Notes under the pieces: generated by a model
The model's input: only the letters and a program-made list of their open reading frames with translations
Databases searched by the model: none
Told to the model about the DNA's origin: nothing
Position numbers and translations under genes: made by a program
Assembly (NCBI RefSeq): GCF_009711975.1
Contig: NZ_VIKW01000009.1
Coordinates: forward strand, 199,781-263,780
Reading direction: 5' to 3'
Origin: Anabaena sp. UHCC 0204
GTDB taxonomy: Bacteria; Cyanobacteriota; Cyanobacteriia; Cyanobacteriales; Nostocaceae
Length of the DNA: 64,000 bases
Shown: in pieces, positions 9,129-18,316 of the stretch
Layout of the letters: each line of letters starts with the position of its first letter
Position numbering within the stretch: the stretch's first letter is position 1

Positions 9129-9800
9129 TTAACTGTTGTCTTGGCTAGATTGATCTTCTGGTGTAGAAGGGGCATCTTCTTTGGGAGCAGCTACTTTCAC
9201 CATGGCATGACGAAGTACGCGATCGCCAAAATAATAACCGCGAACTAATTCTTCTAACACCGTTCCTTCTGGATGTTCATCTGTCGGTTCTCGCATCACT
9301 GCTTCATGCAAATTAGGGTCAAATTCTTGGCCTTCAGGTCGCATAGGTGCTACGCCTAACCGTTTCAGACAATCTACCAACTGTTTATAAACCCCTTGAT
9401 AACTCTTATGAATTGTCATTTCGCCTTCGCTTTGGGGTTTGAGGTGCGATCGCGCTCTCTCAAAATTATCAACTACAGGCAGCAATTCCGTAATTGTGTT
9501 TCGCTTTACCTGTAAGTCCAGTTCTTCTTTTTCTTTGGCTGTGCGTTTGCGATAATTCTCAAAATCTGCGGCAATCCGCATATACTGAGTGCTGCGTTCT
9601 TCTAATTGTACTTTGAGAGATTCAATTTGTTGAGTCAACTCTGACAAAGCAGCGATATCAACTTCGGGCTGGGCTGTAGCGTCGCCATTTTCTTCAGTGA
9701 GTATAGTATCTCCCTGTTCATTCATTGGGGTTGCTACTTGCTCAGTCACCTCGCTGCCAAGTTCGTTGGAGTTAATTTCGGATGGGGAGTCGCTTTTCAT
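9129..9800 (-). CDS. grpE: nucleotide exchange factor GrpE
   Basis: 223 residues. An acidic, low-complexity N-terminus is followed by the long coiled-coil helix ([20 protein letters not shown], then RTAKEKEEL) and the beta domain with [20 protein letters not shown] and the C-terminal signature [19 protein letters not shown]. It releases ADP from DnaK, whose gene follows on the same strand. No CIRCE element (TTAGCACTC inverted repeat) was seen upstream, so HrcA control is not evident here. Confidence 0.95.
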   Translation of the reverse strand: MKSDSPSEINSNELGSEVTEQVATPMNEQGDTILTEENGDATAQPEVDIAALSELTQQIESLKVQLEERSTQYMRIAADFENYRKRTAKEKEELDLQVKRNTITELLPVVDNFERARSHLKPQSEGEMTIHKSYQGVYKQLVDCLKRLGVAPMRPEGQEFDPNLHEAVMREPTDEHPEGTVLEELVRGYYFGDRVLRHAMVKVAAPKEDAPSTPEDQSSQDNS

Positions 9801-10069
9801 TGCTTGCTATACCTCTATTGGTTCGCCCAATTGCTGGCTTATATAGTTTACCTGTTTATTTTCGTTTACCATTATCTACTCATTTCCCATGGTTTTAACA
9901 GCAGTAATTTCATTACCAACATTTGGAAAGGAAGTAATATCACTGTCATCCTATTGTGACAAATGGTCAATCACAAGAGATACAGCCAGAAATTTAGGCA
10001 AAATTCCCGAAAAATTCACTTTAAACCCGATTGACTATTACCTGTTGCGTGTTACCTCATACCCCAATT
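9801..10069. other. grpE upstream region
   Basis: About 270 nt between the grpE start and the right end of the IS element. No convincing gene; the open frames across it have no family features. It should contain the grpE promoter on the minus strand, which I cannot place with confidence. Confidence 0.4.
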
Positions 10070-10200
10070 TTGACACTCCCCGGTCTAAAGACACGGGGAT
10101 TCTACATTCATAGACTCGCCGTTAGACGACAGGTTTACACCAATCGCCCAAGAGGGCAAATCTCCTGTAGCGTAAGTTCCCGTATGCCCTACGGTACTTA
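10070..10200 (-). ncRNA. predicted omega RNA (reRNA) 3' end of TnpB element
   Basis: By analogy with known TnpB systems, the omega RNA covers the 3' end of tnpB and the right end of the element, and the flanking host DNA acts as guide. Here the scaffold would end with the hairpin closing at 10070-10091 and GTGTCAA. The guide would begin at 10069 on the minus strand (AATTGGGGTATGAGGTAACA). The 5' boundary is not determinable by eye. Confidence 0.45.
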
Positions 10201-11311
10201 ATCCTAATTTTAGGATATTGATACTGGCATTAATATCTCTATCTTCTACGAACCCGCAATGATGACAAATATGGGTTCTAGTTGATAGGGATTTTTTCAC
10301 TTTTTGACCACAATTAGAACAATTTTGAGAGGTATTATGGGGTGGAACTGCAATAGTTACTTTCCCATATTTATGCCCAAAGTATTCTAGCCACTGCCGA
10401 AAAGTAAACCAACCAGCATCAGAAATTGATTTAGCTAAATGTCGGTTTCTTACCATGCCTTTAATATTCAAGTCTTCATAAGCTACCAAATCGTTAGATT
10501 GGATCACGGAATATGCTAATCTCTTGCAATATTCTTTTCGCTGCCTACTTACTCTTAAATGTTTACGGGCATACCTGTTTCTAGCTTTGTGGTAGTTGTT
10601 AGATTGTCGTTGCTTGGCTTTTTTGCGCTCTCTACTGAACTTCTTAGATTTTTTACGATTAGCTCGGTTTAACTGTTTTTCTGACTTACGGTAAAACTTC
10701 GGGCATTCTTCTACATTATCTTTTGAATCAGCAATGAAATAATTTAAACCCAAATCTAACCCTACTACTTGATAAGTTGGTTGTGTTTCAACTCGAATAT
10801 TTACATCAATTGCAAATTGAGCATAATACCCATCAGCACGACGCACTAAACGCACTCGTTTAATTTGTTTAATGTCGTAGAAATTCAGATCATAAGTACC
10901 TTTTAATTTTAAAGTACCTATTCCTTTCTTGTCAGAGAAAGTAATTGCTTTTCTGGTTTCAGATAGTTTCCACCCGCTCGTTTTATATTCAACAGAACGA
11001 CAATTATTTTTAAATTTAGGGAAACCCTTTTTACCTTGAACCTTTTTCTTACAATTGTCATAGAACCGAGCTATGGCACTCCAAGAACGTTCCGCAGCAG
11101 ATTGTCTAGCCATTGAGTTAAGTTCATCAGCAAAAGGAAATTCGGATGCTAATACCGCACAATATTTGTTGAGGTCATACTTACTTACACCTTTGTTATC
11201 CATCCAATAGCGTAAACACTTGTTTCGGATGAATTGGCTGGTACGAATAGCCTCATCTATTGCGCGATATTGTATATCTTTTCCTTTGACTTTAAACTCG
11301 TAAATTATCAT
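10085..11311 (-). CDS. tnpB: RNA-guided endonuclease TnpB (IS200/IS605 family)
   Basis: 408 residues, full length. The N-terminal helix-turn-helix/wedge region starts MIIYEFKVKGKDIQYRAIDE. The RuvC-like catalytic acidic residues are all present: VVGLDLGLNYFIADS (D), LVAYEDLNIKGM (E), and GFVEDRDINASINIL (D). Between the last two lies the zinc ribbon CSNCGQKV...CHHCG. TnpB cleaves DNA matching the omega-RNA guide next to a short target-adjacent motif, which keeps the element at its site. The gene appears intact with no internal stop. It stands alone, without tnpA. Confidence 0.93.
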   Translation of the reverse strand: MIIYEFKVKGKDIQYRAIDEAIRTSQFIRNKCLRYWMDNKGVSKYDLNKYCAVLASEFPFADELNSMARQSAAERSWSAIARFYDNCKKKVQGKKGFPKFKNNCRSVEYKTSGWKLSETRKAITFSDKKGIGTLKLKGTYDLNFYDIKQIKRVRLVRRADGYYAQFAIDVNIRVETQPTYQVVGLDLGLNYFIADSKDNVEECPKFYRKSEKQLNRANRKKSKKFSRERKKAKQRQSNNYHKARNRYARKHLRVSRQRKEYCKRLAYSVIQSNDLVAYEDLNIKGMVRNRHLAKSISDAGWFTFRQWLEYFGHKYGKVTIAVPPHNTSQNCSNCGQKVKKSLSTRTHICHHCGFVEDRDINASINILKLGLSTVGHTGTYATGDLPSWAIGVNLSSNGESMNVESPCL

Positions 11312-11611
11312 GGCTTTGACTTAAACACCACAACATTATACTAGTTCACTTGTCATAACTTTTTCAATAGCGAAACAATATGTTACTAGAGGCTGAAGCC
11401 TCTAACTGGCTTTCATCCCTTGCCTAAAGAACGGTTAAGTTTTTCCACCAAGCTCCAAAACTTGACCTCAAGGGTTTTCAGCCTATTTTCTTATAAAAAT
11501 TTTTACGTAGAAAGGTTGTTGACTGGAATTTAATAAGGTATCAATGAGAATTATCTACCACAGTATGGGAATACTTAAATAAGAGGTTCTCCTACCCTAA
11601 CCCAATTGCTT

Positions 11612-13612
11612 ATGACTTACTCATCACCACAACGGCGCAGCACGGCTCTAACCACAAGAGCAGAGTTTTCGCCATTCGGTAATAAGCTAGTGCAGGCTGG
11701 CTATGTCAATAATGAACAGATGAGGCAGGCTGTAATTGAAAGCCGCAAGTCTGGAAGACCACTGACAGAAGTATTAGAGTCAATCACTGGGAGACAATTA
11801 TCACCTGAGTTTGTCAGGGAATACAAAAAACAACATTTATTTGAACTCAAAATTCTCTACGGTGTTGAGTCTCTTGATCCGGAACTCAACCAAATTGAAA
11901 CAGCAAATGTGGGGACTTTAATTCAAACTCTCATCCCTGTTGATATCTGTCGTCGGCATCATTTAGTACCATTATCCAAAAATGATACTCAAAATCCACC
12001 TTATGTATTGGTGGCGATGGTTGATCCAGATAATCTAGAAGCATCTGATGATCTCAATCGGATTTTGCGTCCCCAAAGCTTGGCGTTGCAGCGCATGGTA
12101 ATTACCCAGGAAGATTACCAACAAATTATTAATCAATACCTAGATGAACAAGCTGCACGACAAAAAATTCTAGAACAGCAAAAAAGCTTTGACGTGACTA
12201 AGGCTTTAAATGATCTAGACAATCAGGATATGGAGGAAGTTACTGATAATGATGTTGATTTAGATAATCCAGGTCAGGATGCTAATGATGCACCAATCAT
12301 TAAACTTGTCAATAAAATTCTGCTAAAAGCTTTAAATGAGGGTGTTTCGGATATTCACATTGAACCCCAAGAAGAATATTTACGGGTTCGTTTCCGAAAA
12401 GATGGAGTATTGCGTGAGGCATTTGAAAATATGCCGAAAAAAATCATCCCCGCGGTAACAGCCCGGTTTAAAATTATTTCTAACCTAGACATTGCTGAAA
12501 GGCGTTTACCACAAGATGGACGTATCCGCCGCATATTTGCCGGTAGAAAGGTGGATTTCCGGGTAAATACCCTCCCTAGTCGCTATGGAGAAAAGGTTTG
12601 TCTGCGGATTTTAGATAACTCCTCCACCCAATTGGGTTTGGATAAGTTAATTACTGATCCAGAGACTTTGAATATAGTCAAGGATATGGTTAGTAAGCCA
12701 TTTGGATTGATTCTAGTTACAGGTCCGACTGGTTCAGGTAAAACGACTTCCTTGTATTCAGCACTATCAGAAAAGAATGATCCGGGGATTAATATCAGTA
12801 CCGTAGAAGATCCGATTGAGTATAGTTTGCCGGGGATTACTCAAGTACAGGTAATTCGGGAAAAAGGGTTAGATTTCTCAACGGCATTACGGGCTTTCTT
12901 GCGCCAAGATCCAGACGTGCTACTGGTGGGAGAAACACGAGATAAAGAAACAGCCAAAACAGCGATTGAAGCAGCATTAACAGGTCACTTAGTATTAACT
13001 ACCTTACACACTAATGATGCACCTGGAGCGATCGCTCGCTTAGGAGAAATGGAAATCGAACCTTTCATGGTTTCTAGTTCTTTGATTGGGGTTTTAGCAC
13101 AACGTCTAGTTCGTCGGGTTTGTTCTGAATGTCGTATTCCCTATACTCCCACTACTCAAGAACTAGCTCGCTATGGTCTATCAGCTTCCCAAGAGGCTCA
13201 AGTAACTTTCTACAAAGCCAACATTATCCCACCGGAGGAAATCTCTAGCAATCAAAACCTTTGTCCTAAATGTAATGGGATTGGCTACAAGGGACGTTGT
13301 GGTGTTTATGAAGTAATGCGAATTACTGAAAATTTACAAACCCTCATCAACCAAGCAGCACCCACAGAAAGGATTAAAGAAGTAGCTGTTGAAGAGGGGA
13401 TGAAAACCTTACTAGCATACAGTTTAGACCTAGTACGTCAAGGTGCAACCACCTTGGAAGAAGTAGAACGGGTAACATTCACCGATACTGGTTTAGAAGC
13501 TGAATTAAAAGCCAAACGGAAAAGTGGACTAACTTGCCGGACTTGTAGTGCAGAGTTACAACCAGAATGGTTAGATTGTCCTTACTGTATGACACCTAGA
13601 TTTGCAGATTAG
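11612..13612 (+). CDS. pilB: type IV pilus extension ATPase PilB
   Basis: 666 residues from the ATG at 11612; a TTG two codons upstream is also in frame. The N-terminal MshEN/T2SSE_N domain is followed by the GspE/PilB ATPase with Walker A GPTGSGKTTS, the Asp box DPIEYSLPGITQVQV, Walker B QDPDVLLVGETRD and the His box GHLVLTTLHTNDAPGA. A tetracysteine zinc module (CSECRIPY ... CPKCNGIGYKGRCG) follows. The extreme C-terminus has a second zinc-ribbon-like pair (CRTCSAEL ... CPYC), typical of cyanobacterial PilB. It powers pilin assembly for twitching and DNA uptake. First gene of pilB-pilT-pilC. Confidence 0.96.
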   Translation: MTYSSPQRRSTALTTRAEFSPFGNKLVQAGYVNNEQMRQAVIESRKSGRPLTEVLESITGRQLSPEFVREYKKQHLFELKILYGVESLDPELNQIETANVGTLIQTLIPVDICRRHHLVPLSKNDTQNPPYVLVAMVDPDNLEASDDLNRILRPQSLALQRMVITQEDYQQIINQYLDEQAARQKILEQQKSFDVTKALNDLDNQDMEEVTDNDVDLDNPGQDANDAPIIKLVNKILLKALNEGVSDIHIEPQEEYLRVRFRKDGVLREAFENMPKKIIPAVTARFKIISNLDIAERRLPQDGRIRRIFAGRKVDFRVNTLPSRYGEKVCLRILDNSSTQLGLDKLITDPETLNIVKDMVSKPFGLILVTGPTGSGKTTSLYSALSEKNDPGINISTVEDPIEYSLPGITQVQVIREKGLDFSTALRAFLRQDPDVLLVGETRDKETAKTAIEAALTGHLVLTTLHTNDAPGAIARLGEMEIEPFMVSSSLIGVLAQRLVRRVCSECRIPYTPTTQELARYGLSASQEAQVTFYKANIIPPEEISSNQNLCPKCNGIGYKGRCGVYEVMRITENLQTLINQAAPTERIKEVAVEEGMKTLLAYSLDLVRQGATTLEEVERVTFTDTGLEAELKAKRKSGLTCRTCSAELQPEWLDCPYCMTPRFAD

Positions 13613-13669
13613 CAACGCATTTTTGGGTTGAGAGTTTTAATTTTTATTTAATGAAAATGGAGCAAGATT

Positions 13670-14770
13670 ATGGAAATGATGATTGAAGACTTGATGGAAC
13701 AATTGATTAATATGGGTGGCTCAGATTTGCACCTATCTGCCGGTTTACCCCCTTATTTTCGCATCAGTGGACATCTTACACCTATTGGCGACCACAGTCT
13801 TACCTCCGATGAGTGTCAAAGGTTAATTTTTAGTATGCTCAATAATACTCAGCGCAAAACCTTAGAACAAACATGGGAATTAGATTGCTCTTACGGTGTC
13901 AAGGGATTAGCGCGTTTCCGAGTCAATGTTTATAAGGAACGTGGTGCTTATGCTGCTTGTTTACGAGCATTAAGTTCTAAAATTCCTAACTTTGAAAAAT
14001 TAGGTTTACCAGATATAGTCCGAGAAATGTCGGAAAAGCCAAGAGGACTAATTCTAGTTACAGGTCCAACAGGTTCAGGTAAGACGACAACTCTAGCGGC
14101 AATGATTGACTTAATTAACCGCACAAGGGCAGAACATATCCTCACAGTTGAAGACCCCGTTGAATTTGTTTATGAACCAATTAAAAGCCTAGTTCACCAA
14201 CGCCAATTAGGGGAAGATACAAAAAGTTTTGCTAATGCCTTAAAAGCAGCTTTGCGGGAAGATCCTGATATTATTCTCGTAGGAGAAATGCGGGATTTAG
14301 AAACTATTTCTTTGGCAATTTCCGCAGCAGAAACAGGTCACTTGGTATTTGGTACATTACACACTAGTTCTGCTTCACAAACCGTTGACCGGATTATTGA
14401 CGTTTTTCCCTCAGAAAGACAAACCCAAGTGCGGGTACAATTGTCTAACTCTTTAGTAGCAGTTTTTAGTCAAACTTTAGTATCTAAGAAAAATCCTAAA
14501 CCCAATGAATATGGTCGAGTCATGGCTCAAGAAATCATGATTATTACCCCGGCTATTTCTAACTTGATTCGGGAAGGAAAAACAGCACAAATTTATTCAG
14601 CTATTCAAACTGGTGGTAAGTTAGGAATGCAAACTCTAGAGAAAGTTTTAGCTGATTTATATAAAGCAGGAACTATTTCTTTTGAAGCAGCAATATCTAA
14701 AACTTCCAAACCAGATGAAGTACAGCGTCTAATTGGTGCAACAGCCCCAGCAGGAGCTAAATTACGTTAA
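13670..14770 (+). CDS. pilT: type IV pilus retraction ATPase PilT
   Basis: 366 residues. Walker A GPTGSGKTTT, Asp box VEDPVEFVYEP, Walker B REDPDIILVGEMRD, and the His box AAETGHLVFGTLHTSSA are all present. The family-specific AIRNLIRE-like motif appears as AISNLIREGKTAQIYSAIQT near the end. It is a cytoplasmic hexameric motor that depolymerises the pilus, opposing PilB. It starts 57 nt after pilB and is followed by pilC after a repeat-filled gap. Confidence 0.96.
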   Translation: MEMMIEDLMEQLINMGGSDLHLSAGLPPYFRISGHLTPIGDHSLTSDECQRLIFSMLNNTQRKTLEQTWELDCSYGVKGLARFRVNVYKERGAYAACLRALSSKIPNFEKLGLPDIVREMSEKPRGLILVTGPTGSGKTTTLAAMIDLINRTRAEHILTVEDPVEFVYEPIKSLVHQRQLGEDTKSFANALKAALREDPDIILVGEMRDLETISLAISAAETGHLVFGTLHTSSASQTVDRIIDVFPSERQTQVRVQLSNSLVAVFSQTLVSKKNPKPNEYGRVMAQEIMIITPAISNLIREGKTAQIYSAIQTGGKLGMQTLEKVLADLYKAGTISFEAAISKTSKPDEVQRLIGATAPAGAKLR

Positions 14771-14774
14771 ATAG

Positions 14775-14923
14775 GTGATTGGTAATTGGTGATTGGTGAT
14801 TGGTGACAGGGAAAACTTCTTAACAACTAACAACTAACAACTAACAACTAACAACTAACAACTGACAACTGACAACTGACAACTGACAACTGACAACTGA
14901 CAACTGACAACTGACAACTAACA
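14775..14923. repeat. heptameric tandem repeats (STRR type)
   Basis: Two tandem arrays with a 7-nt period lie between pilT and pilC: GGTGATT/GGTAATT units at about 14775-14808 and AACTAAC/AACTGAC units at about 14821-14923 (about 14 copies). They resemble the short tandemly repeated repetitive sequences of heterocystous cyanobacteria. The second array ends 14 nt before the pilC start. Confidence 0.9.
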
Positions 14924-14936
14924 AAATTTTAATATT

Positions 14937-16160
14937 ATGCCTACTTACGTTGCCAAAATTCGTGACTCTCAGGGAAAATCCAGAACAGAAAAATTTACTG
15001 CTGATTCCTTGACAGATGCTCGGACTAATCTCAGAAACCAAGGTTTTGTTGTTCAAGATTTAAAAGAATCTCAAAGTTTGGCTTCTCGGTTTGATATTCA
15101 GAAAATTCAGAATTCCTTCGTGAAGGTTTCTGTAAAAGATAAAGCCGTTTTTTCTCGTCAATTTGCGGCTTTGGTAAATGCAGGTGTAGCGATCGTCAGA
15201 GGCTTAGGTGTACTATCTGAACAGTGTAGTAATCCTAAACTAAAAGCGGCTCTGATGGAAATTAGTGCCGATGTCCAAACTGGAATTAACCTCTCAGATT
15301 CCATGCGTAAACATCCTGAATGTTTTGATGGTTTGTATGTGAGTATGGTGCAAGCTGGAGAAATTGGGGGTGTGTTAGATGAAGTCTTAAATCGTCTAGC
15401 TAAATTATTAGAAGACATGGCACGATTACAGAACCAAATTAAATCAGCTATGTCTTATCCGATGGTTGTGGGTTTTTTAGCAACTGCTATTTTTGTGGGA
15501 ATGACAGTTTTTCTGATTCCAATTTTCGCAGACATTTTTGAATCTATAGGAGTAGAATTACCAGCACTCACGCAATTTTTGATGACTTGTAGTAAAGTCT
15601 TACGAAGTTATTGGTCTGTACTGATTATTGCGATTCTATTTGTGTTGTCGTTTATCTATAAGCAGTATTACAAAACCCCTATTGGTAAGTTAAACATTGA
15701 TGGTATTTCTTTAAAAATGCCTTTGTTTGGTGATTTGATTCAAAAATCTTCCATTGCCCGGTTTAGTAGAACTTTTGGTTCATTAACTCGCTCTGGAGTA
15801 CCAATTTTAACCTGTTTAGAAATTGTGAGAGATACATCAGGAAACCAAGTTATTGCTAACGCGATTGATTCTGCTCGTGAAGAAGTTCAACAAGGGGGTA
15901 TGATTAGTGTGGCATTACTCAAAGAAGCTGTTTTTCCAGCTATGGCAATTCAGATGATGAGTATTGGTGAAGAAACAGGTCAACTAGATGGAATGTTAAT
16001 GAAAGTTGCTGATTTCTATGAAGACGAAGTAGAACAAGCCGTTAAATCACTCACCAGCGTGTTAGAACCATTGATGATTGTAGTGCTGGGGGGGATGGTC
16101 GGTACGATTTTGCTGGCCATGTATTTGCCAATGTTCAAAGTATTTGAAAAGATGGGTTAG
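14937..16160 (+). CDS. pilC: type IV pilus inner-membrane platform protein PilC
   Basis: 407 residues, GspF/PilC family with two T2SSF domains. The N-terminus is MPTYVAKIRDSQGKSR. Family blocks such as FSRQFAALVNAGVAIVRGL and FSRTFGSLTRSGVPIL appear once in each half. Membrane helices lie near residues 175-200, 220-240 and 375-397 (LMIVVLGGMVGTILLAMYLP). It anchors the PilB/PilT motors at the inner membrane. It is downstream of pilT, separated only by heptamer repeats, and is probably in the same transcription unit. Confidence 0.95.
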   Translation: MPTYVAKIRDSQGKSRTEKFTADSLTDARTNLRNQGFVVQDLKESQSLASRFDIQKIQNSFVKVSVKDKAVFSRQFAALVNAGVAIVRGLGVLSEQCSNPKLKAALMEISADVQTGINLSDSMRKHPECFDGLYVSMVQAGEIGGVLDEVLNRLAKLLEDMARLQNQIKSAMSYPMVVGFLATAIFVGMTVFLIPIFADIFESIGVELPALTQFLMTCSKVLRSYWSVLIIAILFVLSFIYKQYYKTPIGKLNIDGISLKMPLFGDLIQKSSIARFSRTFGSLTRSGVPILTCLEIVRDTSGNQVIANAIDSAREEVQQGGMISVALLKEAVFPAMAIQMMSIGEETGQLDGMLMKVADFYEDEVEQAVKSLTSVLEPLMIVVLGGMVGTILLAMYLPMFKVFEKMG

Positions 16161-16248
16161 TTAAAAGTTCAAAGATGAAGCATGAAGGCTAAAACAATCA
16201 TTTCATACTTCATCCTTCATACTTTACACTTTTATATTTTACAAAATT

Positions 16249-16812
16249 ATGTCCGTACAAAAATCTCTTTATGAAACTAGTTTAGCTGAGTATAGCAATC
16301 ATTTATCGGCGATCGCTCTCCTCAAACAACATCGTCCCTATTTGGAGATGATTCCGAGTCTGCGTCGTCCGTCTGAAAGTGTGATCACAATCCCTTTACC
16401 AATCGTTCGTATCCGTGATATTGAAGCTAAAACTTCCACGACGACAGCTTTACCCTGTGATATAGCTATTATCATGTGTGACCCAGAATGGAAAATTAAA
16501 ACCGGTGTAGAAATTTTAGTTTTCATTCATCGTCCCCATGAAGACTTTTCTGATTTATTAGGAAGATGGCGCAAAAGTCAAGTGTGGTTAGACAAAGAAT
16601 ACGAATGGATGATGCACCCCCGTCACAGTCATATTTTAAGTGAGGGTGCAAATACTATTTATCCTCTATTTGTCGTCTTCAATCAAACATCAGAACGTAT
16701 CCAACGGGGTCTTGTAGGTGCTGAATTGCCTTTTATTATCCAAACACCCCCCACTGTCATGGAAGAAGCAGCTATCGAGTTCTTTTCATCTTCCGAACTT
16801 CCACCAGCTTAG
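16249..16812 (+). CDS. conserved unknown protein downstream of pilC
   Basis: 187 residues, soluble, no signal peptide. I do not recognise a named domain. Features are an N-terminal helix (SLAEYSNHLSAIALLKQHRP), a beta-rich centre with CDIAIIMCDPEWKIKTGVE, and WRKSQVWLDKEYEWMMHPRH in the middle. It is codirectional with the pil genes, 88 nt after pilC, so it may be cotranscribed, though a pilus role is only inference from position. The stop is followed at once by a palindromic repeat (16812-16834) that may act as a terminator. Confidence 0.65.
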   Translation: MSVQKSLYETSLAEYSNHLSAIALLKQHRPYLEMIPSLRRPSESVITIPLPIVRIRDIEAKTSTTTALPCDIAIIMCDPEWKIKTGVEILVFIHRPHEDFSDLLGRWRKSQVWLDKEYEWMMHPRHSHILSEGANTIYPLFVVFNQTSERIQRGLVGAELPFIIQTPPTVMEEAAIEFFSSSELPPA

Positions 16813-16834
16813 TAGGGGCGCAGGGCCTGCGCCC
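16812..16834. repeat. palindromic repeat, GTAGGGGCGCAGG...CCTGCGCCC
   Basis: Inverted repeat with the arms GGGCGCAGG/CCTGCGCCC in the convergent gap before bioU. The same unit is at 57352-57374 (reversed) and 59331-59353, with a longer relative at 37362-37433. Confidence 0.85.
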
Positions 16835-16928
16835 ATTCAGGAGTCAGGAAGAAAGAAGAAGGAAGAACATTTTTCTCTTCTCCTCCCTGTAACCTGTAAC
16901 CTATAACCTATCACCTTCTTACAATGAT

Positions 16929-17924
16929 CTATTTTACAAACTTAGGCATGATTTCAGCCGCTGTAAATAAGCCAGAAATGCCTCGTTGATGTAATTCCTG
17001 GGCAGCCTTGAGATAACCAAAAGCAGGACCGCAGACATTAGCAGCCATGCTAGTTTCATCGCCTAATGTAAAAGTATGAGTGGATATTTTCCCCTCAAAA
17101 GTACGTCCTGTAATTTTCACATTGGTACTGAGGGGCTTTTTGGGATTGCGGGTATCAACTACACCACCAACTGTGACTCTATCCCGTGAACAAATTCCCG
17201 CAATTTCTAACATCACATCATCAGCGTGTTCCATGTTTTCTAAGGTTAATACACCGTTGGTTTTATCCAATAATGCTTCTACCTCTGCGTCAGTCATAGC
17301 TCTAGCGGCTTCCACACTATAACCAGGCATATGTCCAATATCTTCCCGAACAGTGGCGCGGTAGGCTTCCCAGTTAGCAATTCCCACACCAAAGGTAATT
17401 ACTACATTGTGAATTTCCGCGTAACTTTGAGCAGCTAAAGCAGCGGCAGCAGTTAACAGTCCAGGAGTAGCACCACAGCCTGTCATATATGTAATTCCCG
17501 CAGCTTGCAGTTCATCTTTCATGGCTAGGAGTTGTTCTACTGCGCTGGTGCGTTTAATAGCATCCACCAGCACACCTTTCCAACCAGCTTTGATAAATTC
17601 TTTAGCGACGTTGGGAATAAAGTCGTTGGGGAGGTTGGGTAAAGCCAGGAAATAACCATCTACAGCGTCACCTGTGGCTTCAATCAGGTCTTGAATGCTG
17701 TTATTGCTTAATGTCCCGACTGGTTCTAAAGAACCGACTGTACCTTGATTTTGGTAGGTGGTAATACAAGCTGTGGTGTCTAAACCTTCTGTGGAGTAAG
17801 CGTAGCCTTTTTGGTCTGCGGCTGCAACGAGAATCATTTCCCGTTTGCTGGAGAGGAGTTTTGCGGCTGCTTGTCCAAGTCCACCAAAACCGAGAACTCC
17901 GACGCGGATAGGTTGTGTGTTCAT
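16929..17924 (-). CDS. bioU: BioU, single-turnover (suicide) enzyme of biotin synthesis
   Basis: 331 residues. The N-terminal Rossmann fold has [14 protein letters not shown]. The sequence fits the cyanobacterial saccharopine-dehydrogenase-like BioU, which replaces BioA. BioU takes the amino group from one of its own lysines (Lys124 in the Synechocystis enzyme, from memory) to turn 8-amino-7-oxononanoate into 7,8-diaminononanoate with NAD(P)H and CO2, and is then spent. Counting from the first Met, the lysine in [10 protein letters not shown] is exactly residue 124 here. Length also agrees. It is monocistronic, convergent with the unknown gene at 16249. The element at 17963-18142 lies 38 nt upstream of its start. 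Confidence 0.88.
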   Translation of the reverse strand: MNTQPIRVGVLGFGGLGQAAAKLLSSKREMILVAAADQKGYAYSTEGLDTTACITTYQNQGTVGSLEPVGTLSNNSIQDLIEATGDAVDGYFLALPNLPNDFIPNVAKEFIKAGWKGVLVDAIKRTSAVEQLLAMKDELQAAGITYMTGCGATPGLLTAAAALAAQSYAEIHNVVITFGVGIANWEAYRATVREDIGHMPGYSVEAARAMTDAEVEALLDKTNGVLTLENMEHADDVMLEIAGICSRDRVTVGGVVDTRNPKKPLSTNVKITGRTFEGKISTHTFTLGDETSMAANVCGPAFGYLKAAQELHQRGISGLFTAAEIMPKFVK

Positions 17925-17962
17925 AGGGATTTTTCTGTGTTGGATAATGGTTATCAGGAATC

Positions 17963-18142
17963 TTAGGCAAGGGATGAAAGCCAGTTAGAGGCTGTCTTCC
18001 TCCAGCGACTTGTGTTATATTACTTGTAACAGGAAAGGTAATCAACCTGTATAAAAACCTAACTGCTTAACAGTAATCTGTACCTTGACAATTAAACGGC
18101 AGTTGCTCTACTTGGGGAGACCTAAGACAGCAATGGTGTCAA
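17963..18142 (+). mobile_element. short TnpB-less IS605-type remnant (MITE-like)
   Basis: About 180 bp. The first 31 nt (17963-17993, TTAGGCAAGG...TTAGAGGCT) are identical to the left end of the TnpB element at 11397-11427. An inner segment near 18027-18066 (GGTAATCAACCTGTATAAAA and onward) matches the element at 22384-22872. The right side folds as TTGCT...CTTGGG-GAGA-CCTAAG...AGCAA and ends GTGTCAA, like the other two right ends. No coding capacity remains. The boundaries are inferred from these matches. Confidence 0.6.
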
Positions 18143-18316
18143 AAAAACAGCCCACTAATATTAAAATTAAGAGAGCAGCTAGAGCCGCCCTCAACTATAG
18201 TCCTATTTGAGTTGAGAACTTATTGGTTAGGGCAATAGCCAATAGAAAATTTTCATGAATCATTTAGGATTGCTATATGAGGGTGAAAATAAAAAAACAA
18301 TTAGGAAGAAAGCCCA

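Larger units (their letters stand above)
10070..11427 (-). mobile_element. IS200/IS605-type element with TnpB only
   Basis: About 1.36 kb on the minus strand. The left end (minus-strand 5' side, 11397-11427) starts TTAGGCAAGG and has a hairpin TAGAGGC-TGAA-GCCTCTA at 11387-11404 (+ strand). The right end, just after tnpB, is a hairpin CCCCGTGTCTTTAGACCGGGG followed by AGTGTCAA at about 10070-10091. No Y1 transposase (tnpA) is present, so it would need one in trans. The exact left boundary is uncertain by a few bases. The 31-nt left end is identical to 17963-17993. Confidence 0.8.
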
